DNA of 64,000 bases from Amoebophrya sp. A120 (Eukaryota; Sar; Dinophyceae; Syndiniales; Amoebophryaceae): the NCBI GenBank assembly GCA_905178155.1, contig CAJINV010000014.1, positions 964,116-1,028,115 on the forward strand, in the 5' to 3' direction. A model generated the notes under the pieces. That model searched no databases and was not told the origin of the DNA. It saw only the letters and a list, made by a program, of their open reading frames with translations. Every line of letters begins with the position of its first letter. Position 1 is the stretch's first letter. A program made the translations under genes and the position numbers. Below, one piece after another: positions 11,301 to 22,346 of the stretch.

Positions 11301-13776
11301 TGCTCTCCGTGAAAAACTGGCCCTTCGAGGACTTCCGGTGCGGATCCGTCATCGGCCGGCTGTCCTTCGCGGCGTACAGGTCCGGCACGCCCGGTTTCAC
11401 CTCGGCGCCGCCCGGGTGCTCGTCGATGAACGGATCGTCGAGGTGGGCGTAGCCGTACTCGGGCGACTGCACGATTTTACCCAGCGTCCCGCCCTTGTCC
11501 TTGGCTTCGTACAGCGGGGCGACCTTCGGGTCGTAGACACCCGACTGCTTCAGATTGTTCAAATTCTTGTACTTGTCGATCGAAATCACCGGCGGAGACT
11601 TCGGACCGATCAACAGCGATTTTGGCGCGTTGTGTCAAGATGAAACATGGTGCCCCACCAACAACGGTGGACCGCGCAGTTTGTATCTATTTACAAAAAA
11701 AATTTTCACATGAGAAACTCTTACTTTTGACCTCTTGCATGAAAAGATAACGCTCTATACGCATTTTGTTTCAGAATATCTAAGCCAGTTGCGCAAGTTT
11801 TCAACAGCCCAGCTCTATCGCTTATACTGTTGCGCTGCGCAGCACAGACTTCGACTTCTCTGGCTTGAACATGTGTCATGCTGATACATGCAAGGCGGCA
11901 AATGTTCCCCTTGGGAAATTTTGCAATACAAACAGTTCCACATTTAGGGGTCGGGGGGGCACCACTTTTCACTTTGATACATTGAGCCCCTGGTCCATTA
12001 GCCGCTGGGCCTCCACCGTGTTGCCGTTGATTGACTGGAAGGCGGAGACCGGGCCCTCCTTCTCGTAGAAATTGTGCAACCGCATCTTCTCCTGCATGTT
12101 CAGGCTATCCTTCTGCGGCAGGGAATACGGGTTCTGCTTCTTGTGGTACATCAACTCATTGTGCAGCGTATCGACGTAGGCTTCCAGCTGCCGCTGCGAC
12201 GCGAGGACCGCAGCCACGTCGGGGAGGCCGTCGCCGGGCTGTTTTTCAGTTTGTTCTCCTAATAAAAACTCAGGATTCATATTTCGACGCTCTTGTCGTG
12301 TGCCATATTATGAATCTTCTCGAGCACTGGCCGGCTACAACTTATGCACCAAACGAAAACAGCAAAGAAGTCTACGACCATACACGCTTCCTCTACAACT
12401 ATGACTAAGAATTCCATATTACCCTTCCTTTCCCCACGCCGGCGCCGGGGGTGATGCTGAGGCAGATTTTGGGTACGAACACCTCTTCCGCGACGTGCAA
12501 GTAGTTTTTCTCGAAGGCCAAGTTTGCCGAGGACCCGAAGGGCGCGTCCGGGAGGTCCAGATTGAACCACTGCCGGTACAACCCCCGCATCTTCGCGACT
12601 TTCGCCATGGGAATGCGCAACTTCCCCACCGCCTTCACCAGCGAAGGGTCGGAATACGCCTGCTCCCGGGACTCGTACACCCGGATCGTCAACTCTGTTT
12701 CGAACGTCACGTCGACGGATAGCGTTTGGCTTCTCCCGATCACCCGCCGCTGGAACGCGGCGTTGGAGATCTCCGCGAAGAAATAGCGTTCCGTTTCAAA
12801 GTGGTGCACGTCCACGAACGTGATCAGAATCGGGACCGCCTCGGGGTCCGCGCTGGCCTGCGACGTGTCCTTCGCGCGGCTCGCCGGCGTCGGCTTCTTC
12901 TTCGGGATGGAAGCTTGCGGCGCAGCTCCCGCTCCAGGAGAACTGCCTGACGGGTTCTTCGTCGTCGAGGTAGCCATCGTGGTTGTTCCGGTTAGGCTGA
13001 CAGCAGGAACTGTATGTGGATTTGCGGGTGTTGTTACAGTTGTGTTTCCAGTAGAAGCTGCGACTTCTGCAGCGGCGTCGGTAGTAACGCGAGTAGGTAG
13101 TTCTGGTACAACCACGGGTACTGCACTGTCCACCTCTTCCACAACCTCTTCCTCCACTACGTCGTCAGCCCCAGCAGCTTCACCCTCCGCTTCGATAGTA
13201 GGTCTCGCCGGCACGAATGCTGCACTGGTAGTCAGCACTGGGTCTTCCTTAACAGCAGCGGACGCGGCTGTGTAGTTGTTTTCTACCAGACTGTTAGCCT
13301 TTTCTTGTGCTTCTGCTGCTGCTGCTGTTGCTGCGCTTGCGACCGGCGGAACTACGACGTTCTCTTCCACTGCGGCTACCAAATCTCGGGGGTTTAATAC
13401 CGGTGGAGCAAGTGCTTCCGTCGGTGCGCGTTCAACCACGCTTTGGGCAACGGCGGGCGCTCGGTGGTGCAACTCCGCGTTCAAACGACCAAAGATTATG
13501 TCCTTCGGGGCTATCAAATGCAAAAGTGTCTGGGTCTGGAAACTTGTGATGCGAGAAAGGGAATAGTGAACTCACTATAATGCGCTGCCAAGCATGACAA
13601 GTTTTTTCCATGGTTCTGAGTTGCGTACTCCGCATGAGAAACTGCGTTTTTGCATGACAGGGAGGCGGAGCTCTTCGCGGCCATGCAACACAGAGTTCAG
13701 AGTCATGCCAGGCAAGCATGACAAATCTCGCAATCTCCCAGACCCAGACATTTTTTCATTTGATAGGGGCCGCCAT
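5364..13776 (-). CDS. Giant low-complexity protein (~2,250 aa) with C2-like segment; seven exons, five introners
   Basis: The start is ATG 13776, reading MAAP and then running into an introner. Removing each element with one duplication copy keeps one frame through exons at about 13776-13766, 13506-12423, 12238-11980, 11632-11240, 10933-10909, 10629-9566 and 9294-5364. The second exon has Ala/Val/Thr/Pro-rich sequence followed by a C2-like beta segment (around VPILITFVDVHHFETERYFF and TFETELTIRVYESREQ). Middle exons are Lys/Glu/Gln-rich and helical. The last exon is 1,310 codons: Ser-rich, then Gly/Gln-rich, with helical stretches and a helical C-terminus ending RKAIYM. One ordinary GT-AG intron (12239-12422) is present. 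I infer a scaffold or cytoskeletal role, possibly membrane-associated through C2. No enzyme motif is seen. Exon joins are well supported; function is not. Confidence 0.75.
9295..9565. mobile_element. Introner, family I
   Basis: The inverted ends carry ATGTCTGGGTCTGGA and its complement. Perfect duplication CGAGG flanks it at 9290-9294 and 9566-9570. Removal joins NQSALV to GAQLVGN in frame. Confidence 0.92.
10630..10908. mobile_element. Introner, family IV
   Basis: Ends carry AAAAACGTCCCCACACC and its near-complement. Duplication is GCGCG/ACGCG (one mismatch). Removal joins EKMSANA to LAAPTGV in frame. Confidence 0.88.
10934..11239. mobile_element. Introner, family III
   Basis: Ends are TATTACAATGAAAAGCGCCC and the mirrored GGGGGCATTTTTCATTTTAATA. 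Perfect duplication TCCCA flanks it (10929-10933 and 11240-11244). Only 25 bp of exon separate it from the previous introner. Confidence 0.9.
11633..11979. mobile_element. Introner, family III variant
   Basis: The right end carries GGGGGGGCACCACTTTTCAC and the left end a diverged complement (GATGAAACATGGTGCCCCAC). Duplication is CGTTG/CATTG (one mismatch). Removal joins MDQGLN to APKSLLIG in frame. Confidence 0.82.
12239..12422 (-). other. Canonical GT-AG spliceosomal intron
   Basis: Donor GTAATATGG and acceptor CTGAAAAACAG on the minus strand. Splicing joins GVGKGR to PGDGLPDV in frame. It has no inverted-repeat ends, so ordinary introns coexist with introners in this gene. Confidence 0.75.
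13512..13765. mobile_element. Introner, family I
   Basis: Ends read TATCAAATGCAAAAGTGTCT and its complement. Perfect duplication GGGGC flanks it (13507-13511 and 13766-13770). It sits four codons after the start. Removal with one copy gives MAAPKDIIFGRLN. Confidence 0.93.
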
Positions 13777-14708
13777 GATACAACAACTTCTGTAGTCCTA
13801 CTGGAAACTTTAGTTCTGGTTATACTTCTTTCGAAGAGCATGGGGAAACATACACGAAGGGTCAATGAAAAATTTGGTGTAGCTCTCCCTCAATCGTGCG
13901 ATGTTGATAAAAAATCGCAAAAGCACGGGGTCGTCGGGGTACGATTCTAACAAAAAATGTTTTTCATGCTCATGTGGGGACAATGGTGGTAAGTACTTAA
14001 CTCTACATGTGGTCCTGTTTTTGGTCGGGAAATTCTAATTTCATTTCGAAAGGAGGATAGGAGGCAGAATTTATTTTCCTACGGTTAATATACACAAATG
14101 TGCACGTGAGTCGCACGTCGAACGAGACTGTCTGCTGGCGGGCGTACGAAGTAGTGACCGATTTTTTTTTCTACTTGACTAAAAGTCACTTTACCAACAA
14201 CTAACTTGCACGATAGATGTGGACGATGATATATGAACGTGAACGCGCGCGATCAGTGGTAAAACGACCGATCAAAAGAGCAACAAAGGAGGTGAAAGAA
14301 GAACGATACGTGCAAAGCGACGGCTTCCTCCGGACACAACTACAACGTCATGGCACGACGACGACATAACCGATACTTTGGGACGACGTAAACGTACGAC
14401 GAAACGAAGGCACGACATAGAATTTTCAATGCAATCGATATGAAACGGACGATAACGGACCGTCAGGCGGGATCAGGAACATTTTTGATTATCGCTATTC
14501 ACCCTCAGTGTGAATTTGACACTCCAGCTGCCTCTTCACGTAGTCAAAAAGGCTCGAAGTCTTATCGCTTTGTTTCAGCACCTGCTGTATTATGGCCTAA
14601 ACTGAATCTGTTCGGTTTGGTTCGGAGCATCACATCTCCAAGAACGAGGTTCTTACTGTATTTCCGTCTTTGCAGGAGCTGGTGGCAGTAGTTCTCTCAC
14701 CTCCACCC
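13777..14708. other. Intergenic region
   Basis: No supported exon. This is the 5' flank of the giant-protein gene. It includes short homopolymer runs near 14161 and many ACGA/CGAC-type short words at 14250-14460. Confidence 0.45.
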
Positions 14709-15931
14709 TCAAACGTCGTCCGGGTCGTTCCCCGGTGGCCCGCCTGTGTTCGATGTCGACCGTCGGTTCGCGGCGCTCTCGCTCCCGGACCCCGCCGCCC
14801 CACCACTACTTTCCACGTTCCCTATCGTCGTGGGCGGGGGGACGACCCCGGTCATGTCGATCACACTCGCGCTCTGCTGGTTGGTATTGGAGGCCGCGGA
14901 AAGACCACCGCCCGTCACGTCATTGTTGCCGCTGGAGGAAGACGCCGCGCCCCCCGCGCCCGAGCTCATCGGCTGGCTGCTGGTCAGGGTGAACTCCGTA
15001 TTGTTGGGTCCCTGCAAGTATCAAATGCAAAAATGTCTGGGTCTGGAAGGTTGGAACTTGTGATGCTAGCTCTGGACTCTAAAAACATCTGTATTGCATG
15101 ACCAGCAAGAGGAGTCTATTTTGTGCTACGCGGGGAGGGCATTTGTCATGCGGAGTAGGCAGCAGGAAGCCCTCTAAAAATCTGTGATGCTAGGTCGTGC
15201 ATTACAGACATCCTGGATCAAGCAAACTACGCATGACAAACCCGGCAACATTCCAGACCCAGACATTTTTGCATTTGATAGCAAGGGTGCGCGGGGCGGA
15301 AAATTGCTCAAAACCTCCTGCTCCAGCGTTTCGGCCTCGCCGAGCAGCCCGCGCATCCGCTGCGGATCGTATCGTAAGGAGAAATCCCCCCTCCCCATAC
15401 CAAAAAGGGGCACTACTGAAAATTTGCGGTGCTGATTTGTGACCACAAATCGTTCCTGTATTGCAAGAGGGCAAAGCCAGAGAATCAGCCGCGTTTCGCA
15501 GGCACTTTGTAACGCTGTATCGCTTACAGAGGATACGCCTGCCTTGCTAGGTGCCTACAGCAAAACGCCCCTACTCAGGCGCTGCATCCGCCTGCAGTCC
15601 TCTAGTGCTAGACAGATTGGATTTGTGTACACACATCCCCCATCACAGATCTCGGTTTTGATATGGGGAGGGGGGATTTTTCATTTTGATAGATCGTTCA
15701 CGTTCACCACGTGTGCCGTGCTTCCCTGCCCGAACGGCGCCTCCGGGGCCTGCGAGATCTGCACGGGACCCTGCGTTTTCGAGGATCTCGACCCCGCCGC
15801 CGTGCGACTCCCGGTCCGCGCCTGCGACGACGTGGCCGACTGGCCCAGGGCTCCGGACTGCGATAACTGGGACCGGGAGAGCTGCGAGCTGGCCCCGAGG
15901 GAGCTGGAAGACTGGTCGAGAAGCTGCAACT
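14709..15931 (-). CDS. Ser/Gly/Asn-rich exons; separate gene or C-terminus of the upstream membrane protein
   Basis: Three exons (about 15931-15692, 15369-15281, 15018-14709) are joined in one frame when two introners are removed, each with a perfect 5-bp duplication. The product is Ser/Gln-rich (SSSSLGASSQLSRSQLSQS), then helical (RMRGLLGEAETLEQEVLSNF), then Ser/Gly/Asn-rich, ending GGPPGNDPDDV and a stop at 14709. The first exon has no ATG and starts right after an in-frame TAG, so an upstream exon must exist. It may be the tail of the 16499-21446 gene, but I found no canonical donor/acceptor pair in the right phase. No domain is recognised. Confidence 0.55.
15019..15280. mobile_element. 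Introner, family I
   Basis: TATCAAATGCAAAAATGTCT and its exact complement form the ends. Perfect duplication GCAAG flanks it (15014-15018 and 15281-15285). Removal joins RAPL to QGPNNTE in frame. Confidence 0.95.
15370..15691. mobile_element. Introner, family II
   Basis: Ends carry AAATCCCCCCTCCCCATA and its complement. Perfect duplication GATCG flanks it (15365-15369 and 15692-15696). Removal joins NVND to PQRMRGLL in frame. Confidence 0.94.
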
Positions 15932-16498
15932 ATACACTGCAAAATGTCCAAGTTGAAGTTGTAGTACGGAACTTATTTACAACGCGGTATAGCAACTTGC
16001 ATAAAGAGGAATTTTTCTTCAACGTCGACATGGTCGTACTATTCATCAACAAATATCGCTTGCTCATTTCCCAGTTCGAATGGGAAGATCTTTCTTGTCG
16101 CGCATCAAGAATGAATCTAGTTGTACAACACGTCGCTACAGTGGTAACAGCTTCGCCGAGGATTATTTGCAGTGCGTAGCGAGCGCTCGTTAGAATCTTC
16201 GTCCTGGTCCTGTATTCTTCGCTTTGGACTGCGACTGGTATCTTGGATAGCGCGAAGACTGCCGCCGGGGTAATTGTCTGTGGGAATAAATGAGTCTTAT
16301 GTATGATCAACACTTTCACTTGTGTATTGCTGCACTTGCAAACTGACAATGTTGTTGTACTGCCTTTCTTCTCAAACTCCTTGGTACAACGGCACGGCAA
16401 AAGTACTTCCGAAGGGTCAGGCATCTTCTCATATAGTCCCATGTAGTAAAGAACTAAACCCATTTTAGCGCCGAAAATTCAATCATATCACGTTTATT
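15932..16498. other. Intron or intergenic stretch with a 177-codon frame of doubtful meaning
   Basis: An ATG frame runs from 16463 to 15930 on the minus strand (start MGLVLYYMGLYEK). Its composition is unlike neighbouring exons and it matches no domain. In a window this size one such frame is expected by chance. It could equally be a long intron between the membrane-protein exons and the Ser-rich exons. Confidence 0.3.
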
Positions 16499-19400
16499 TC
16501 ACATGAACAATTCAGTTGTACCAATGGTCTGAATCGGCATGAGGCGGCCCCTGGTAACATTCTGGTAGAACTGCTCCTTGGCCATGATTTTCGCGTCGCG
16601 ATCGCCGTCCGGGAAATCCGGGCGGTAGTTAGCGGGCGGGGGCATCACCTTTTCGGACTCTTTGTTGGACGCGGCCACGTAGCGCAGACCCCTATCAACT
16701 GCAAAAATGTCTGGATCTGGAGGGGTCATGCTGTTTTTGCATGACGCAGAAGGTCTGGCATGGAAGCTCTAGCATCACAGGTTTCCAGAAGCTTCCGCAA
16801 TGCCGAATCCGCATCACAAATCCCCCAATTTGGTGACAGAAAGTAGACAGCTTTTGCTGCCTATGCATGGGAGATTTTTCTGTGTTCTGAAATGCGCATC
16901 ACAAGTTTGTACTCTTCCCGACCCAGACACTTTTGCAATTGATAACCGCCCAGGAGGAGCATCTTGGACTTCTGCTCAAACCAGGAGTCGAAGGTCAATC
17001 CCTCGTATTGTGAGGAAAAATCCCCCCTCCCCATATCCAAAACGAAATTTGTGTTGCTGTATTTGAGTACACAAATCGATTTGTATTGCTAGAAGGCCAA
17101 GAGACGCAGCTGCTCCCTCGTTCGCAGGCAATTTGTCATGCTGTTTTCCGTTTCCAGTTGCTTTCTGTCATGCTAAAGGCGCAAGGCTTTCCTACGCCAG
17201 CCAGCACTACAATCCGCATCTCTTCCCGACTAGCATGACAACGTGATTTGTGGTCACAAATCATGCTACACAAATCTCCCTTTCGGTATGGGGAGGGGGG
17301 ATTTTTCATTTTGATACCTCGGACAGCGTCTTCTGCAGCAGCGCCTCGTCGCGCGCGCGCTGCTCGGCCTCGGCCTGCTCGCGCCCGCGCTGCAGAAAAA
17401 ACTCGTCGATGGAAGCCAGCACGTTGTCAAACCGCTCCAGCCGCTCCTTTTCGGTTTTGTCCCGGAATTTGAGCAATCGCGACCGGAACCGCTTCACGAC
17501 AAAGAGCATTTTCCGCAACTTGTACGTGTCAAGACCCTCTTTAAAGTAGAAGGCGGTCTATGAGAGGGCGCGATTTTCTCCTCGAGCCATCGGCGTGTCA
17601 ACAAGAGGGGAGTTTGCAAGCTGCAGTAGAAAGCATAGCTGCATGACATCAAGTAGTCGTTATCTATGCATAGAACATTCATCCTGCAATGTTATCTCTG
17701 ATGCCACAGCTTGTCATGCAGAGTAGGATAATCTTTGACCCGCAACTCCGGACAGATGCGCGAGAAAGAGTAAGAGAGCCGTGCTATTTCACGTCATAGG
17801 ATGCGGTAGATGAACAGAAAGCCGAGGTACATAGCGAGCGCCGAGACGAAAGACGTTGTTTCTATCATGGCGGTGAACGCGCCCGCGATGCCCAACGTGT
17901 TGATGTTGGCGATGAGGGACATGAAGAGAATCATGAGGAACATGTAGAAGTAGATGATCCGTCCGTACCGTAGATTCTCTATCACACAAAAAAAAAGCAA
18001 GAAGCTCCTGTGTAATGCCAAAATAGATACATGAAAAGTTCTGTCTCGCATGGCCGAAGGCACAAACTATGGGCCTGTTCATGCCCACAGACCACTCTTC
18101 TGCCTATTCATCTTTGCAGTACAAGTGCGCCCTGCTAGCTTTTCTTTCTGGGATATTCTCCAGCACTTTCTTCCGCCGGTCGTCGCGGGTAGCGACGAAG
18201 TCCAGCCGCCGCAGCACGTTCCGGTCCGCCCGATGCATGCGGCGCAGAAGGACCTCCTCTCGCGGGTCGCGTTTCAACAGGGACTTCGGATCGTAGTGCT
18301 CGAACTCCAAGGCGCAAACTCAAATATGGAATCGTACAAAAACGCCGTTCCTTGCCCCGAAGAGGTGGAGGTACTCAACGCAAGCGCGATGGCAAGCAAT
18401 AAAGTAAGAGGCTTATTTTCTATAAACTCTGTCTTGCGCTTCCAGCACTACGGTCACATCACATTCACAATCAACTCCGACACTCTGCATTAGAATAAAT
18501 TTGTCTTGCTGGTCGATGCAAAAAAAGTGCTACCTGTTTTCGGGCGAAAGAACTGCAATTTTTCACTTCCCTACTGGATGTCCTTGATTTCGTAAACCAG
18601 ATCGAGTTCGCGATCGTATCTCTCTAGCTGAACCATCCGCATCCCTGCCTGTTCGTCGAACATGGGCACGCGCTTCACCTGTCGTTTTCTGTCGGATTCC
18701 AGGTATCAACTGCACACATGCTTCGGTCTGGAAGATTGTTTCCTTTGACTCTGTACTGCCGAACTCGTCCCATGCTCTGTATCATGCATGTCGCTAAATA
18801 CGAATAGCGCTGTTTCTACTTTGTCATACAAAACAAGCGCGGTTTTACATATGACTTGTTATGCAACACAGGGCAGCTCATGCAACTCTGTCCTGATTGA
18901 CTGCCGACTGCAATCAGTCTTGCATATGCCAATGTTAGCCTGACAACTTCCCAGACCCAGACCTAGTTGCATTTGATAGCAGGAATTTCATGTCGATGTC
19001 GGCGTCGTCGGGGGCTCGGGCGTATTGCGAGGAAAAATCCCCCCTCCCCATATTGAAAGCTCCTCCTCCTAAAAATCTGTGATGCGGATTTGTGACCACA
19101 AATCCTGTCTGTCATGCATGCAGGCCAATCCAAAGAATCCGCCGCATTATGCAGGCGGTTTGTGATGCTATTGGGCCTACACCATCGACGTTTTTCATGC
19201 TAGGAACCTACGCCAAAACATCGCAGCTCAGGCGTGGCATATGCCTGCAGTCCTCTACTGCAATACAAATATGATTTGTGTACTGAAATCCAGCATCAGA
19301 AACTTCTTTTTGATATGGGGAGGGGGGATTTTTCCTCTCAATAGGGCGGAGTGCTTGTTCAGTGCGATCCGCGGAATCGCGTCCAGTTTCCGGAGCGGCT

Positions 19401-21446
19401 TGCTAATCCCGGGCGCCAGAAAGTAGCGGTACCGAAACAGCTTGTACAGTGTGACCGGAATCGAAGAGAAAAAAAGGTGGCACTAGCAGCATATTTTTGT
19501 AACATTTCAGGTCCTGGAAATGTTGAACAACCCACGGGCAGAAGTCTTTTCGCATGAGGGGGGGATTGGTACTCAAGCCCACCAGCATGATGGTGCGCGT
19601 CACAAGTTCTTTTTCCTCGCTAGTTACCGTATGTGTATGCATCACAAAGTCACCGTCTCCGCCAGTTTTTTTCTACGGGATAGCGCGATCATCGGGCTCG
19701 AAGGTGATCTCGTTGAGCTTTTCCACCGTGTTCAGGATAAAGTCGATCTCAACGTCGGTGTACTTCTTGTACATGTCCACAACGTCGTAGCCCGCACGCA
19801 CGTATGCATTGCAAATATGTCTGGGTCTGGAAGGTTGCAACTCGCCACGCAGATTTTACATGACCCGTGACGTCTGTGATGTATTCCCTGGCATAACAGA
19901 TTTTCTGAGTGCATCTCGATGCCTGTGTATCCCGCATGAGAAATGCGTCGTGGTCCGCGTGACAAAAGCTAGACTTCTCTTGCTGCTCAGGCAATACTGA
20001 TTTGTTTGGAATGCAAAAGCAGCATCACAAGCTCCATCTTTCCAGGCCCAGACATATTTGCAGTTGATAGCACGAAGTACTCGGTAAAGTGGCCCATCTT
20101 TTCCTGCACCAGCAGCAGCTTGATCCCGCACCGCGGTATCTGCAGGTGCAACCCCTCCCGAATTTTCAGCGACCGCAGCCGCTGCCGCATCACCCGGGAC
20201 TTCAGGCCTTTCACCTGCGACCGCAGTTTCTGTTGGTATAGATTGCAAATATGTCTGGGTCTGGAATTTTGTAATGCTAAAAGTGAATGATGGACGCACT
20301 GCAATACGCAGCTATGCATGACAAATTTTTTTGGCTGCCATGTCTTACGTATTCCACATGGCAAACTGCGCTTTTGCATGACAGGTAAGAGGGCCTTTTC
20401 GTGCCTATGCAACACAGATTCTCGAGTCATGCCAGACAAGCATGACAAACTTGCATTCTTCCAGACCCAGACATTTTTGCATTTGATAGCTGGAACCGCT
20501 TGCTGATTTTCCCGGCCTCGGCCCGGTCACGGATCTCCTGCTGCCGTGCCTCCTCCTCCTGCCGCCGCTGCGTTATCACACGGAAAAAAGCAAAAATCTA
20601 TGTAAAATGCGAATATTCAAAACACAGCTACATTTGTCTTGCCTGTCTTCTGAGCCGGAGGGTCAGGGTGTCCTTACATTGGGCTCGGCGGTGACAAACA
20701 TTAACTAGTTTTGCGCTATTGTTTTTGCATTCACATTCCATGATACGAGGGTTTTTTTCCTTGTGATATGCTCTTCCTCGGGCGAAATGTCCTCGCCATC
20801 CGACTCCATGAGTTGCTGGGGTGTCCTACGAAAACTTGCTCGCACGGCAGGTAATTTGTCATGCAGAAATGATAAAATGTCGCATAGTTATACATGTAGT
20901 GTTTTTCATTTTCTACTCGAGCTCTACGTCCAGCATGACAGAATCATTTACGAACGCTTCATTTGCACGACAAATTCACGCTACGCTAGCACTCTTTTCT
21001 ACCGTACCCAGATTGCCGGAAAGAGAGCTGGTCTTGAGCTCCTCCTTTCGCGGCGTCGGCGGGTCGCTGTTGTCATCTTCGTCCGGCTATGGATTCAAAA
21101 CGTGTCTGGGCCGTTGGGTGACAGTAAAATGATGCTTGTTTTTACAACAAGTCTAGGGTCTAACACCAGACAAACATCTGTGCTGCAGGAGCCCTTCTTG
21201 AGTCTAATACAACTAACAACAAGTGGACGACGTAACTTTCTTTATGCAAAACTTCAAGTAGGTGGTCTTCAAAAATTTACCAATGTTGAAAATCAAAAGT
21301 TTGCCTGGCATGCTCGTTCCCAACGACCCCGCCGCGTTTCTTGCCGTCGATACCTCCTCCGGGAGCCCCTTCAGCTTCCGCGTCATCTTCGACGCCTGCG
21401 CCGCGGAGTCCTTCAGGGACGACTTCGTCGGCTTTTTGTCCGCCAT
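16499..21446 (-). CDS. Multi-exon membrane protein with a C-terminal hydrophobic hairpin; six introners
   Basis: The start is ATG 21446 (MADKKPTKSSLKDSAAQASK). Exons on the minus strand follow at about 21446-21290, 21085-21010, 20830-20770, 20565-20489, 20236-20070, 19802-19700, 19640-19480, 19450-19344, 19022-18979, 18703-18570, 18310-18130, 17980-17800, 17556-17317, 17005-16945 and 16692-16499. The N-terminal half is charged and helical (QQKLRSQVKGLKSRVMRQ, then VVDMYKKYTDVEIDFI). The exon near 17800-17980 holds two hydrophobic segments (IIYFYMFLMILFMSLIANI and FVSALAMYLGFLFIYRI). A basic helical region (KMLFVVKRFRSRLLKFRDK) follows, ending TTELFM. Frames are restored at each introner I could check. 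The TM exon also reads to a stop at 17794. Because the next coding exon extends upstream of its first ATG to a TAG, I favour one gene. Family not recognised; possibly a channel-like or organellar membrane protein (weak inference). Confidence 0.55.
16693..16944. mobile_element. Introner, family I
   Basis: Ends are TATCAACTGCAAAAATGTCT and the mirrored CCAGACACTTTTGCAATTGATA. Duplication ACCCC/ACCGC has one mismatch. Removal joins MLLLGG to LRYVAAS in frame. Confidence 0.9.
17006..17316. mobile_element. Introner, family II
   Basis: Ends carry AAATCCCCCCTCCCCATA and its complement. Perfect duplication CCTCG flanks it (17001-17005 and 17317-17321). Removal joins KTLSE to GLTFDSWF in frame. Confidence 0.94.
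18704..18978. mobile_element. Introner, family I, diverged
   Basis: Left end TATCAACTGCACACATGCTT, right end CCAGACCTAGTTGCATTTGATA. Duplication CCAGG/GCAGG (one mismatch). The copy looks older than its neighbours because the inverted ends have several mismatches. Confidence 0.85.
19023..19343. mobile_element. Introner, family II
   Basis: Ends carry AAATCCCCCCTCCCCATA and its complement. Perfect duplication GGGCG flanks it (19018-19022 and 19344-19348). Only 44 bp of exon separate it from the previous introner. Confidence 0.93.
19803..20069. mobile_element. Introner, family I
   Basis: Ends are TATGCATTGCAAATATGTCT and the mirrored CCAGACATATTTGCAGTTGATA. Perfect duplication GCACG flanks it. 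Removal joins TEYFV to RAGYDVVDM in frame. Confidence 0.93.
20237..20488. mobile_element. Introner, family I
   Basis: Ends are TATAGATTGCAAATATGTCT and the mirrored CCAGACATTTTTGCATTTGATA. Duplication GTTGG/GCTGG (one mismatch). Removal joins SKRFQ to QKLRSQV in frame. Confidence 0.91.
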
Positions 21447-22346
21447 CTTGCCGGGTGAACTTGTGTACGTAAAAAACCCTTAAAACTCACAAAAAGGAAC
21501 AGTGGCGCCAGATCACTTTCTTGTAATCAAAATTTTTGCTCTCTTTATTCATTCTTTTGGTTCGTTTTTAGAAGATAATTTCCTCCCAAGCATCTGAAGA
21601 CTCCCCTCGTTGGCGTTTCCCTCCCTCGCGGTCGACCTGGTTTCCCATTATTTCTCCCAAAGGGACACGAAATTCAGCCGAAGAGATGAAAGCGCTAGCA
21701 ATTAGATTGATTGCTTCGGAACAACGACTTCTGTCCGGCAAGCTAGAGCCGGAGAATCGTTTGTCGCCTTTACCACAAGAAAAAAGCTCCAGATGCTTGC
21801 TCAATCAGCATCAGTTCTAGGCTGAAACATAAAAATCCTGCACTTTCGTATGCATTCTCTCGAGACGAAAGCGGACCGATGCATTCTCGCCTGCCGGCGG
21901 CAGCATTCTCTCGTCTTCACACAGGTCGTGCACACGAGCGGGAATGTTGTACTAGGACGACAGTCTTTGTATTTCTTGAGAGCTGCTATGTGCTCTCAGG
22001 CAACCGACGCTTGGGGTTCGTTGTTGTAGTACTGTGGACGACTTACTGGAAGAGCGAGCAGGAAGAACGATAATTCCTGGGACGAGAAACGTCAGCTGAC
22101 AACCAAAGCGAGTTGTGCGAGCAAAGCCGCAAAGCCAGACCGAACTGATCAAGGCAAGATGAAAATTGACGCATGCAACGTCGGCGACGGTGCAAGAAAT
22201 CTCTGCAGTTTTTGATCAAAGATTAGAATCATCATCACCGAGCGGCCCTGGGAGTAGCCCGCACAATACGTGGGGTCTTGTCTCGTGTTTGCGAACAAGT
22301 TCGCATGTCAAAATCAGGGTAAAAGAGCACGACATGCTAGGAACAC
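21447..22346. other. Intergenic region between minus-strand genes
   Basis: Mostly without exon signals. A 78-codon frame at 21568-21804 (minus) ends in an acidic tail, SSDAWEEIIF. It opens with TTG directly after a TGA, so it could be a terminal exon of an unseen gene or chance. I do not call it. Confidence 0.35.

Noticed and set aside
15930-16463. 177-codon minus-strand frame
   Set aside because: Chance length for a window this size; composition unlike exons around it; probably intron or intergenic.
17794-17800. Stop at 17794 as the end of the membrane-protein gene
   Set aside because: Not excluded, but the next exon is coding upstream of its first ATG up to a TAG, so a continuing gene fits better.
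17789-18088. Alternative frame over the transmembrane exon
   Set aside because: The other frame gives two clean hydrophobic helices; this one is His/Arg-rich.
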